Assembly (NCBI GenBank): GCA_947062675.1
Contig: CAMSQM010000007.1
Coordinates: forward strand, 19,605-83,604
Direction of reading: 5' to 3'
Length of the DNA stretch: 64,000 bases
DNA from: an uncultured Roseburia sp.
Lineage (GTDB): Bacteria; Bacillota; Clostridia; Lachnospirales; Lachnospiraceae
Made by a program: the position numbers and the translations under genes. How positions within the stretch are numbered: position 1 is the stretch's first letter; each line of letters begins with the position of its first letter. Below the pieces are notes generated by a model. That model was not told the origin of the DNA. It saw nothing but the letters and a program-made list of their open reading frames with translations, and did not search any database. Positions 55,763 to 64,000 of the stretch are shown one piece after another.

Positions 55763-58700
55763 TCAGTTCAGAAGAGAGAGTATATTTTCATTCATTTTTA
55801 CTGCATGTGATAAGACAGACTGACCGGCCTCGCTCAATATTCTGCTTTTGGAGAAGGCAACCATCTCGCTGGCCATGTCCGTGTCGCGAAGTCTGGATTC
55901 CGCAGCCTGGGAATTCTCTTCTGCGTTAGCGCTGTAATTGAAAGCGTGTTCCAGTCTGTTCTGGTAAGCACCGTACATAGCGCGTTTGTCAGAAAGATAA
56001 TCGATGGCATAATGTGCGGCTCTGATCATAGCCTGTGATTCCGCATAAGTTTTGGTTCCGTTCTGAACGATTCCAAGAACAATTGTGTTCATGGGGATTT
56101 TAGGAATCCGGAGGGAATCGTGATACCTGCTGCTGAACTGGATGTGCATAAATTCCGGCTGGCGCACTTCGGTGAGAACGGATTTAAAAACAGTTCGTAT
56201 TGCGACATTTGGTTTATTTTGTCCGCTGACATCCATTTTTGTGTAATCATTGGCATGGAGCTGGACACTGACAGATTCTGTCATTTCTTTTATTGCGCTC
56301 TGGATATATTCTTTTGTTATCTCGTCGTAGTTTGCAGCGCTGGAACCGTCTGCATTCTTATAGGTAATATCCAGATCATACCGGTCCTGATTCTGGTGAG
56401 ACGGGTTGGAGGCATCATATTTCACATAAGAGTAGTGACCATTGGGAGAAGCTAATTTTACATATTCACCCGCGTTAGGATTTGCTTTCATATCGACAGA
56501 GATACTGTTTGCAATTTCGCTATAGTTGTATTTAAAACTGGCGTCAAATTTCCGTTCCGGGAGACTGCCGCTGGCACCTGTATAATCTGCTTTAAATGTG
56601 AATTTAAAAGTATCGGCACCCATTGCAAAAGGTTCAGTTCCAAAGGAGCTGTAATCGACCGACCAGTGTGTGCGATAATCATAAATATAAAGTTTACTGT
56701 CCTCTGCAGCATACTGGGTATAATGAAAATCATAACCTCCCTTTTTGAACAGGTCAATCAGTTCTTTTGTCAGATCCGGACCGCTATTTATCCCTTTCGC
56801 TTCCAGCGAGGCGACATTAATCTGCATAAGATAATCGGTGCGCTCTCCGGGTTTGCCGTCTGGTTTGGTAATCGGAGTTTTTTGTGATGAATTTGTGTAA
56901 TCAGGTCCGTCCGGAGCATAGACAAACATAACGCTGTAATGGTTGGTACAGGTTTTGCAGTTGGAATTAAAACCAGTTCCTATCAGATCTTTCAGCTCAA
57001 ATCCGCCGGGTTTACCAAGATTCTGAAAATCAATAAATGCTCCGGGATGTGCAGAACCGTTGCCATCTGTGCTACCGGGTCTTCCGGTTGTTATCATATT
57101 ATTGTTGTTGTTTTTGTCAATTGTAACTACGTCGTTTGTAAACGGTCCTGGCTGTGAGATATTTCCGGCGCCAACCAGGTCTTTAAGACTGTAATCCGGA
57201 AGCTGTGGGGAAAGTCCTGCCAAAAGGAGTGTCGTCTTCTGAGACAGAACATAGTCTGCATAAGCATCCAGATCCTTTTTCATCTGATCTTCTGCATCTT
57301 TGGTATCTGCCAGGAACTGTATCGCAGTACTTCCGTCTGTACCGGCAAAATCCACAGTGGCCGACTGGGAAGTACTATCGTAAACACTGGAAGCATTTGC
57401 CATATTGGAAATCTGCTGCGTGTCAAAATCACGGCCGAGAGCATTTTCTTCCGGAAAAGTTACAGTACCGGTAGGATTAGTATGTGTGGAACTTTCAATG
57501 TTACTATCTGCGGGCAGATCAATCCCGGATGTGAGCTGGTAGTCAGTTTTGATATTTTTACCACTGATCACCATTCCGTCAAGACCGTCAATCACAGAAT
57601 CCACACTGGTAATGTCAGACAATGTAAAATTAAATGACAAAAATGTATCGTTTGTTCCATCAGTGTCGCTGTAAGTATAAGTCCTGAGCGCACTGATATC
57701 ATTACCCTGTTCCCAGGAAGTGATTCCCATGTCCGCCCATGATTTGTATGAGCCTGCGACAGCGTTTCCATTGCTGTCGGCAAGCCAGATTCCGTTCTGA
57801 TCGGGATCTGTTTTGCCGGCCTTTACCTGAAACTGTACGTCTGTGGAAGTACCGAGACTGTCGGCCAGTGCCTGGGAAACACGCAGATTCTGCATTACGG
57901 AAGACTTCACCGCAGTTTCATTTTCAGATCCGACAGTAGTAATCTGCCAGGTATATTTTACTTTGCCGTCGTGCATTTTGTTGATTGTATCAATCATATC
58001 TGAAGTGCTGTCGACAGTGTCAGGTGTGAAAAAATCGATGGTTGTTCCCATATAATCAATATGCCAGGAACCACCATGCATGTTTCCAATGCCGAATGAA
58101 CGATCATCTTCATCCTTAAGCTGGCTCCAGCTCATCTGCATACCGTCGATGACAATGCCGGAGCCGTTGGCTGAAATATTCAGGGTCCTTGTAATAACAG
58201 GGACTTCATCGCCGTCTTTGCAGGTAAACTGAAATTTATGCCCCGTTGCAGGATTCGTATAGGTATAATTTCCGCCTTTAAAGATTTGTTTGCCGGACGC
58301 ATCGATCTGTACCATGCCTGGATCCACCTGGTCCCATAAAATTCGCTCCCCATGAAATACAAATCCGCCGTAAGTCGCTTTTCCAGTCAGACTGTCATAT
58401 GAAGAGTTAAAAATCAACAGGTCATTTGGAGGAGTATCCGAGGATATGTACATCATGGTGCTGGAATTGTCAAAAACTTTCTGCCGGTTAAATTCGGTCT
58501 CTAAGGATATACGGTTCAGTTCTTTTTTTATTTCAGTGATTTCCTGATCGATTGCAAACCGGTCTTCCACGTTGTTCGTGTCATTTGCAGCCTGAATGGA
58601 AAGTTCAACCAGTCGCTGGAGCATATCCTGCATTTCGCTCATTGCCCCGTCTGTTACCTGGATCCAGGAAATTCCTTCTGTGGTATTTCTCTCACCGCGC

Positions 58701-58882
58701 TCCAGACCGCGGATCTGACTGCGCATCTTCTCGGAAATTTTTAATCCGGCGGCATTGTCCGCCGCTTTGTTGATCTGAAAACCGGAAGATAATTTTCTGG
58801 CGCTTTTTTCCAGATCTTTCGTCTGGATGCCAAGCTGGCGGTTTGCGCCAAGGGCGCTGAGATTATTTGCAAGAACATTCAT
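55763..58882 (-). CDS. Flagellin, very large, with a long central domain
   Basis: 1039 residues, two to three times a normal flagellin. The first 180 residues are the D0/D1 region (LANNLSALGANRQLGIQTKD, then KLSSGFQINKAADNAAGLKI) with a TLR5-type stretch LQRLVELSIQAANDTN; the last 110 are D1/D0 (AMYGAYQNRLEHAFNYSANA, then AESRLRDTDMASEMV and the helix GQSVLSHAV). About 700 residues between form a beta-rich, Gly/Asp/Ser/Thr-rich surface domain. They contain NSNCKTCTNH, two cysteines that are rare in flagellins, and no HExxH motif, so it is not the known flagellinolysin type. AGGTAGGAC precedes the ATG; this AGGA could be a CsrA site. It converges on the flaG operon. Confidence 0.92.
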   Translation of the reverse strand: MNVLANNLSALGANRQLGIQTKDLEKSARKLSSGFQINKAADNAAGLKISEKMRSQIRGLERGERNTTEGISWIQVTDGAMSEMQDMLQRLVELSIQAANDTNNVEDRFAIDQEITEIKKELNRISLETEFNRQKVFDNSSTMMYISSDTPPNDLLIFNSSYDSLTGKATYGGFVFHGERILWDQVDPGMVQIDASGKQIFKGGNYTYTNPATGHKFQFTCKDGDEVPVITRTLNISANGSGIVIDGMQMSWSQLKDEDDRSFGIGNMHGGSWHIDYMGTTIDFFTPDTVDSTSDMIDTINKMHDGKVKYTWQITTVGSENETAVKSSVMQNLRVSQALADSLGTSTDVQFQVKAGKTDPDQNGIWLADSNGNAVAGSYKSWADMGITSWEQGNDISALRTYTYSDTDGTNDTFLSFNFTLSDITSVDSVIDGLDGMVISGKNIKTDYQLTSGIDLPADSNIESSTHTNPTGTVTFPEENALGRDFDTQQISNMANASSVYDSTSQSATVDFAGTDGSTAIQFLADTKDAEDQMKKDLDAYADYVLSQKTTLLLAGLSPQLPDYSLKDLVGAGNISQPGPFTNDVVTIDKNNNNNMITTGRPGSTDGNGSAHPGAFIDFQNLGKPGGFELKDLIGTGFNSNCKTCTNHYSVMFVYAPDGPDYTNSSQKTPITKPDGKPGERTDYLMQINVASLEAKGINSGPDLTKELIDLFKKGGYDFHYTQYAAEDSKLYIYDYRTHWSVDYSSFGTEPFAMGADTFKFTFKADYTGASGSLPERKFDASFKYNYSEIANSISVDMKANPNAGEYVKLASPNGHYSYVKYDASNPSHQNQDRYDLDITYKNADGSSAANYDEITKEYIQSAIKEMTESVSVQLHANDYTKMDVSGQNKPNVAIRTVFKSVLTEVRQPEFMHIQFSSRYHDSLRIPKIPMNTIVLGIVQNGTKTYAESQAMIRAAHYAIDYLSDKRAMYGAYQNRLEHAFNYSANAEENSQAAESRLRDTDMASEMVAFSKSRILSEAGQSVLSHAVKMNENILSLLN

Positions 58883-59118
58883 TTGTCCTACCTCATTTCA
58901 TATCATAATGTGCGTATGCAAACGGCGGTCTGCCGATTATTATAATGTAAAAAATGATTCTCAGCCTTTTGCAAAATATTACTGAAACTATGTACTGAAA
59001 TTAATTGTAACATGAAGTCTGCCATAGTTCAATTGAAATATAAAATATGACCTGGTCAGGAATCCACTGATATTTTTCATATTTAGATTAAATTTACTGA
59101 TTTCCAGAAATTTTTTTC

Positions 59119-59147
59119 TTGACTGACTAAAACATTTGTATTAAGAT
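59119..59147 (+). promoter_or_regulatory. Sigma-A promoter of the 63-residue protein gene
   Basis: TTGACT and TAAGAT are 17 bases apart, 33 bases before the start codon. In the 297-base gap 58883-59179, divergent from flagellin, I found no clear sigma-28 promoter for flagellin on the minus strand; the best is a weak GCCGTTTG near 58925. Confidence 0.65.
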
Positions 59148-59179
59148 AAAATGACAAGAGAAGGAGGTAAAAATGAATA

Positions 59180-59371
59180 ATGTCATATCTGGATGAAACA
59201 GGATCAGGAAAGCGGGAAAATGCTTATTACGTCAAAACGGGTGTCCGTCGTGCGGGGAGTTATTTTGAAGATCGTACGAATATGCCGCGTAAGGTGTATG
59301 TGTACGAGTGGGACGAGAGAGAACAGAGGCATATCGGGCATCTGATGGATTCTTCTCAGTATTATAGCTGA
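59180..59371 (+). CDS. Small protein of unknown function, 63 residues
   Basis: No family recognised. The protein is polar, with several Tyr, Arg and Glu residues (ENAYYVKTGVRRAGSYFEDR, then MPRKVYVYEWDEREQRH), no signal or membrane segment. Expression looks real: good promoter, perfect AAGGAGG at 59161-59167 and a strong terminator. The ribosome site is 12 bases from this ATG but only 5 bases from another ATG (59173) that opens a 7-codon frame, MNNVISG, ending within the first codons of this gene. So the upstream start may be a short leader or compete for ribosomes. Confidence 0.6.
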   Translation: MSYLDETGSGKRENAYYVKTGVRRAGSYFEDRTNMPRKVYVYEWDEREQRHIGHLMDSSQYYS

Positions 59372-59385
59372 TTTGTTTATACATG

Positions 59386-59432
59386 CATGGATTTTACACT
59401 TTGCAGGATAAGTGTAAAATCCATGTTTTATT
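59386..59432 (+). terminator. 16-bp perfect terminator between the small gene and the giant gene
   Basis: CATGGATTTTACACTT (59386-59401) and its exact reverse complement (59410-59425) form a 16-bp stem with an 8-base loop, followed by TTTTATT. It ends transcription of the small gene, so the giant gene needs its own promoter; TTGTAC (about 59432) with TATAGA 16 bases on is only a weak candidate. Confidence 0.9.
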
Positions 59433-59482
59433 GTACGACAATATACTACAAATATAGAATGGTTGTGCATAAGGAGTCTGAA

Positions 59483-62400
59483 ATGGAAAAAGAACGAATG
59501 CAGAATGGCTACATGATTCAGTTATATCAGTATGCCAGAAGGTACCGCTATAACTATGAAGACTGTATCAGTTATTTCAATTATCTGATAGATTATCCGG
59601 AACATAATGGAAAACCGGCAGAAGAAACAAAAGAAGAGACAGACAGTAATGCATGTCATTACATAGTTTTTGGTGAATTTGATATGCTTGAAATTATTCC
59701 GGTGGATTCGTTCCGGAAGTATCATGATGTCTCAGGGCTGGCTAAAAAACATCTTGGACGAAGACAGAATGTTTTGCTGTATAGCATTGGCGATGTCAAT
59801 GAGCAGAAAATAAAATTTAATACAAAGGATAAATGCTGGTGTTACAGGGTGCCGGATGAAAAAACGATTCAAAAACGGTTTTTCTGCCTGTCTCTCCTGT
59901 CTGTGACAAATGAAGTTCTCGCAGAAATTAATATTTTCCAGCTGCTGCCGGAGATTCGCGGGAAGATTCTGAGTATAACAGATGATCTGAACGAAGGGCT
60001 GGAAGAATCCGAAAAGCTGGTCTGTGAAGTTTATGGAGCGCTGAATGCCACAGAGATAGGAATTGTATGGCTTTGCAATCAGTATACAGATGTATTACTG
60101 ATTATTGATTATCTGAAGCATATGAAACTTCAGATAGAGAGTGGAAGAAAAGACGCAATGCTGTTTCTTGCGTCAAATACAACGATTGCCACTAAGTTTG
60201 ACAGAGATCCTGATAATCTCTGCGGGAAAAATGATGGAATATTTCCCAGGGTGAAAGGGTGCGGAGCTGTTCAGATTTCAGTGCATGATAAACTAAAAAA
60301 TCGGAGAGAGGCTGAAGAACTGGTCGAAGATATCATCAGGGACTGTGATCCGGACGAATGCAGGGTATTGTATTCTTCGGGAGAATATGATCTTATAATT
60401 CAGATGCCGGCTTCTGACATTCTTGAAAAGATGCAGCAAGGGGGCATACTGAATAATGCGAAAAAAGATGAAAAAGGAAAATACGAAAAAGAATTACGTT
60501 CCATTCTGAGAAATAATACACAGCTGCTGCTGGACAGAAAAGAGATCGAAGGTAGTATTTTTTATAATAAGATTGATGTGCAGTCATTTGTTCTTATAGT
60601 CGGGGAATCTCATAAGAATCCTGATAATATGATGAATCAGAATGAAGGCTGGGAAGAATGGAGAGAGCTGGCGGATAAGGATTTACTGTTAAAAGAAGAA
60701 AAGATCACAGAAACTGGTATTTCAATGGAAAAAGATAGTAATAATACATATTATAATAGAATACGCAGAGATATGGAGAAACTAATTCGCCCCTCTGCAG
60801 GTGCCATTGATATGCTGGATTTATTATATGCTGATTATCTGAGCACCGTTTCAAGTGCTTATAATCAGACATGGGTTGCAGACTTTCATTATCAGTTTAA
60901 AGGTGTGCTTCATGCGATATCTTTGTGGATTGAAAGGCAGGGCAGACAGGATCTGAGAGATGAGAGTATTCAGGACAGACAGTGGCAGGATTTCAGCGAT
61001 CTTACGAATGCTTTCAAACAGCAGGTTTATCATCTTTCACAATCCAGCCGGATGGTATTGGATATTCCACGCTGTCATTTTCGGATGACAGGTCAGTATG
61101 ATTTGCTGGTTCACACTTATTATGGATTTGCGAAGATCATTCTGGAAGTAATCTACCTGATGCAGGGAAAAAACAGTCAGTCCGATCTGGTACCTCTTGT
61201 CACGGTAAATACCGTACCTCAGGTGAAATCAGAACTATATTTTGAGTATGGTTATAACGATGAGATGCGCGTGATTAATCTGAATATACCGGCATCAATT
61301 ATTTTTGATCCGCAGAGAGGATTCAGGTATCTGACGCATGAGCTTTTCCACTATGCGGTTCCACAGTCGCGGGAAAAAAGAAATTATCTGATGGGGTGTT
61401 TTGTAATCAGCGAATGCTTAAAGATGCAGTTTATTCATATTTTTAATCAGATGCTATATACATCGGCAGAAGGTACGGTTGATATTGAACTGAAGAAGTT
61501 ACTGACAGAGGGAACGGATGGAAATGCTCCGGATGCTTTTGGATTGTCACCGATGGCACGCAGTATCTTTTTTACGAATAGAATAACGGAAACAAATGCA
61601 GAGGAGTCCGGAAAATACTGGCTTGACGATGTAATTTTAAAGTTTGTTCAGTCAGAATCAGGGGAATGGCGCAATGAAAATATGGCAGGCCGTGGTGAAG
61701 AGGATACACGTGTACAATATCTGAAGAAGCTTTTTGACTATTGTATGACAGACCGTTCTGCTAAATTTTTTAATGAATTATGCGAGTATCTGATGAAACT
61801 GTGTGCGAAGGACAGCTCAGGGATATTTTCCCATGAGGAAGTTAAGAGGGGAATGATGAATAATATAGAGCTGTTGTCGGATATCAGGGAAGGACCATAT
61901 TTCCGGAAAGCATTTGACAGGCTGTATGATCGTTTTCAATATTGTATATGTCACAAACAATATTGCCTGTCTCAGTTTACTGCACTAAGGCAGGGTTATG
62001 CGCGAAATAAAAAACCACGCATGATTATTGAGGATAATTTGTGGGGGGCTGTTCAGGAAGCCTGCTGTGATATAGCAATGGTTTCACTCACGTCCATGTC
62101 ACTGGATGATTATCTACTGTTTTGCATTCAGGCATGGAGGGATTCCAGTTGTGGGGATTTTGATCAGAATATGCTTGAGGAAGCCCAGTGGCTTCGCTGT
62201 GGTTTTGTTTATAAACATTTTTCAAATAAAATCTGGAAGAACAGAGAACTGGATAGTTATAAAAATGATTTTGTGAAAAAGTATGCCTGGTTTTTTACGA
62301 ACGGTAAGAGCGCCGAGGCTGGCGGAAGATCTGATTATGGAAAATGGATAGCCGCATATTCTGAAGCTTATTCCTGGTGGGAATGTTTTATGGGAGAATG

Positions 62401-63880
62401 TGTAAAAGATTTTGGAATAAGCAATAAAAAGTTTTGTGTCATACCCTTTTATGACACTGTATTTTCGAAGGTACTTTCAGGTTTTGATGTGAACACAAAA
62501 CCTGAAAGTTTTAAAGATACAGACTGGGGGAAAAGACTGGAGGAAATCTGTGCAGATCTCCGGAACAGTGTTTATGATAAGTATAATGTTCTTCTGAACA
62601 GTATTCTGCCGGACGAAAACGAGCCGGAGAAAGAATCATACGTTACAAATAATCCACAGGTGTGGAGCCAGTATCGAAACGCCCGGATCCGGTTTGATCT
62701 GGCAGTGGCACAGCATTTTCAGATTCAGAAATCATTCAGAGAGCTTTCAGGTATAAACAGGAGTATGCAACTATACCAGAAAGAACATTCAGGTACTGAT
62801 TTCTGGGAACCGGAAATCCCTGTAAAAGAAAAGACGGCTGAATTTATAAATGGTATCTGGGAATTTCATGTTCGTTCATTAGAAGAATTATTATTTTATT
62901 TGCAGTATTGTGAGAAAAAGATGCAGAATGGAAATGTGAAAGAGCCGATATGGTTTCGCGGGCAGCCGGATGACGCATATAAGCTGGTTCCCAGTATTAT
63001 GAGAAATTATAGCGGGGAGAGATGTAAGGAATACAAATCTCTTCGTGCATATCAGCATGGTCAGTTTGAAGAATTTAAACACTGGGCAGACGGGGCACCG
63101 GAGATGCTGTCGGGAGTGCGGTTTACAATTTCGGATTATCTGGCACTTATGCAGCACTATTTTATTTCCACATCATTGCTGGACTGGTCTGAGAATGCAT
63201 TTTCTGCGCTGTATTTTGCACTGGAAAGCTATTTTGAATCTGCAGAAACGGAGAGCAGAAAAAATGTCTCACTATATCTTCTGCAGCCAAAAAAATATAA
63301 TAAAATAGTTCGGGAAAAGTGTAAGGTCCGGCGTGACGAGCTGAAAAAACAGAATGCAGGGACATGGATTGAAAATAATATTCCTTATCCGGAAAAGTGG
63401 CTGGAATATTCTGTGCCAAATCTTTCAACCCGGCAGAATGAAATCAATTTTGACGCTTATCTGCTCGGGAATATAGAATTTGATGATATTTTTGCCGCAT
63501 GTAAGGAATCAGATAATTATGAGAGAGAACGGATTGATAATATACCCCTCTGTCTTCCGGTTGCTGTCCGGACTTCACGTCTGAATGCAAGGATTCAGAC
63601 ACAGAGCGGTACTTTTGTAGCGTTTAATCTTTATACACTGCCTGAAATCAGTAAGCAGAGACAAAGGGGTAATCAGGCATTTGATTATATTTCACTGGAG
63701 GAGGTACAAAAGGAAATGATGCGGAAAGGTTTTGCCGGGCACGACGAAAATCCGGTCTTTCTGTATAAAATTACAATTGATCACAGCTGCTGCAGGAAAG
63801 TGACAGAATGGCTGCGCGGAATGGGAATCTCCAGGGAAACAGTATATCCCGAACTGGAACTCAAAAAAAACAGATTTTGA
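59483..63880 (+). CDS. Giant putative conflict/effector protein with HELFH zinc-peptidase motif and C-terminal FRG domain
   Basis: 1465 residues from ATG 59483, which has AAGGAG six bases upstream; an ATG at 59387 lies inside a terminator stem. Three parts are visible. (1) Residues 1-460: helices and two similar alpha/beta halves, each with a GE(F/Y)DxLxxxxP pattern near residues 69 and 298. (2) A middle region with the zinc-peptidase motif HELFH at 619-623 and a possible third metal ligand in VQEACCDIA at about 859. (3) An FRG domain from residue 1130 to the end: FRGQ at 1158-1161, QHYFISTSLLDWSENAFSAL, then a closing GISRETVYPELE. FRG domains occur in phage- and conflict-related proteins; the activity is unknown. 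No signal peptide or membrane helix is seen, so it is probably cytosolic. Codon use is AT-richer than in its neighbours, suggesting horizontal gain into the flagellar region. Confidence 0.75.
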   Translation: MEKERMQNGYMIQLYQYARRYRYNYEDCISYFNYLIDYPEHNGKPAEETKEETDSNACHYIVFGEFDMLEIIPVDSFRKYHDVSGLAKKHLGRRQNVLLYSIGDVNEQKIKFNTKDKCWCYRVPDEKTIQKRFFCLSLLSVTNEVLAEINIFQLLPEIRGKILSITDDLNEGLEESEKLVCEVYGALNATEIGIVWLCNQYTDVLLIIDYLKHMKLQIESGRKDAMLFLASNTTIATKFDRDPDNLCGKNDGIFPRVKGCGAVQISVHDKLKNRREAEELVEDIIRDCDPDECRVLYSSGEYDLIIQMPASDILEKMQQGGILNNAKKDEKGKYEKELRSILRNNTQLLLDRKEIEGSIFYNKIDVQSFVLIVGESHKNPDNMMNQNEGWEEWRELADKDLLLKEEKITETGISMEKDSNNTYYNRIRRDMEKLIRPSAGAIDMLDLLYADYLSTVSSAYNQTWVADFHYQFKGVLHAISLWIERQGRQDLRDESIQDRQWQDFSDLTNAFKQQVYHLSQSSRMVLDIPRCHFRMTGQYDLLVHTYYGFAKIILEVIYLMQGKNSQSDLVPLVTVNTVPQVKSELYFEYGYNDEMRVINLNIPASIIFDPQRGFRYLTHELFHYAVPQSREKRNYLMGCFVISECLKMQFIHIFNQMLYTSAEGTVDIELKKLLTEGTDGNAPDAFGLSPMARSIFFTNRITETNAEESGKYWLDDVILKFVQSESGEWRNENMAGRGEEDTRVQYLKKLFDYCMTDRSAKFFNELCEYLMKLCAKDSSGIFSHEEVKRGMMNNIELLSDIREGPYFRKAFDRLYDRFQYCICHKQYCLSQFTALRQGYARNKKPRMIIEDNLWGAVQEACCDIAMVSLTSMSLDDYLLFCIQAWRDSSCGDFDQNMLEEAQWLRCGFVYKHFSNKIWKNRELDSYKNDFVKKYAWFFTNGKSAEAGGRSDYGKWIAAYSEAYSWWECFMGECVKDFGISNKKFCVIPFYDTVFSKVLSGFDVNTKPESFKDTDWGKRLEEICADLRNSVYDKYNVLLNSILPDENEPEKESYVTNNPQVWSQYRNARIRFDLAVAQHFQIQKSFRELSGINRSMQLYQKEHSGTDFWEPEIPVKEKTAEFINGIWEFHVRSLEELLFYLQYCEKKMQNGNVKEPIWFRGQPDDAYKLVPSIMRNYSGERCKEYKSLRAYQHGQFEEFKHWADGAPEMLSGVRFTISDYLALMQHYFISTSLLDWSENAFSALYFALESYFESAETESRKNVSLYLLQPKKYNKIVREKCKVRRDELKKQNAGTWIENNIPYPEKWLEYSVPNLSTRQNEINFDAYLLGNIEFDDIFAACKESDNYERERIDNIPLCLPVAVRTSRLNARIQTQSGTFVAFNLYTLPEISKQRQRGNQAFDYISLEEVQKEMMRKGFAGHDENPVFLYKITIDHSCCRKVTEWLRGMGISRETVYPELELKKNRF

Positions 63881-63920
63881 TCTGTTACAAAAAAAGTGTA
63901 AAAAAATAATTTTCCGGCTA

Positions 63921-63947
63921 TAAAGTATCTGCACTTTGGACCGATAT
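63921..63947 (+). promoter_or_regulatory. Sigma-28 type promoter pointing out of the window
   Basis: TAAA, exactly 15 bases, then ACCGATAT: a full -35 and a 7-of-8 -10 match to the flagellar consensus. The following 50 bases to the window edge look like a leader (no start codon seen). It probably drives a further flagellar or motility gene just beyond the right edge. Confidence 0.75.
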
Positions 63948-64000
63948 ATAATACAAGTAAGCGGAAAGCTACTTGGAACATCCCGCAGCGGAACAGTCCG

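Noticed and set aside
56000..58400. Search for a HExxH peptidase in the flagellin central domain (flagellinolysin)
   Set aside because: No HExxH is present in the 1039 residues; the only notable residues are the cysteines of CKTC. The protein is not the known proteolytic flagellin type.

Overview
The window looks like a piece of the chromosome of a motile, low-to-mid GC Gram-positive anaerobe of the class Clostridia, most likely a Lachnospiraceae-type gut bacterium. This rests on the origin-proximal order dnaN-rlbA-recF-gyrB-gyrA, the Bacillota order speA-like/kinase/yaaR/holB/ricT/trmN6, strong AGGAGG ribosome binding sites, 17-bp-spaced sigma-A promoters and a FliW/CsrA flagellar cluster. 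The species assignment is inference; no 16S gene is present.

Layout. 1-6.4 kb: replication and topology genes. 6.5-9.8 kb: a complete pantothenate/beta-alanine operon panG-panB-panC-panD behind a clear promoter. 9.8-11.1 kb: a cobalamin-riboswitch-like leader, a DUF4430 lipoprotein and an ECF-transporter S component, probably a vitamin B12 uptake unit. 11.3-12.8 kb: two-subunit class I fumarase. 12.8-18.0 kb: an AraC-type regulator, then a hybrid histidine kinase followed at once by an HD-GYP-like protein. 18.1-22.2 kb: an operon with two Gfo/Idh/MocA oxidoreductases flanked by two TIM-barrel sugar isomerase-like proteins. 22.3-24.6 kb (minus): MATE exporter and fruK. 25.0-27.5 kb: an 854-residue membrane-anchored acidic repeat protein. 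27.6-31.7 kb: pepT, tRNA-Lys(CTT), a 37-bp tandem repeat, trmB and a DD-carboxypeptidase. 31.7-33.4 kb: a divergent pair, ArgR-like regulator and AbiEii-like protein. 33.4-39.4 kb: the yaaO-to-trmN6 housekeeping block and lgt. 39.5-45.3 kb: a two-component system with a Bce/LolD-like ABC transporter and an orphan ABC ATPase.

45.4-58.9 kb is a late flagellar region: flgM, flgN, two tandem flgK genes, an enlarged flgL, fliW, csrA, then flaG, fliD, fliS and a FliT/FlgN-like chaperone, with a 1039-residue flagellin converging on it from the minus strand. Two sigma-28-type promoters of the form TAAT-N15-TCCGATAT drive the flgM and flaG groups. A third (TAAA-N15-ACCGATAT) sits at the right edge and points out of the window, so more flagellar genes probably follow.

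Between the flagellin and that last promoter lie a 63-residue protein and a 1465-residue protein. The latter combines an N-terminal region with two similar halves, a HELFH zinc-peptidase motif and a C-terminal FRG domain. It is visibly AT-richer than its surroundings, ends in its own transcription context, and is the best candidate in this window for an undescribed system (a single-gene conflict/defence or effector protein). Function is not established by the sequence.
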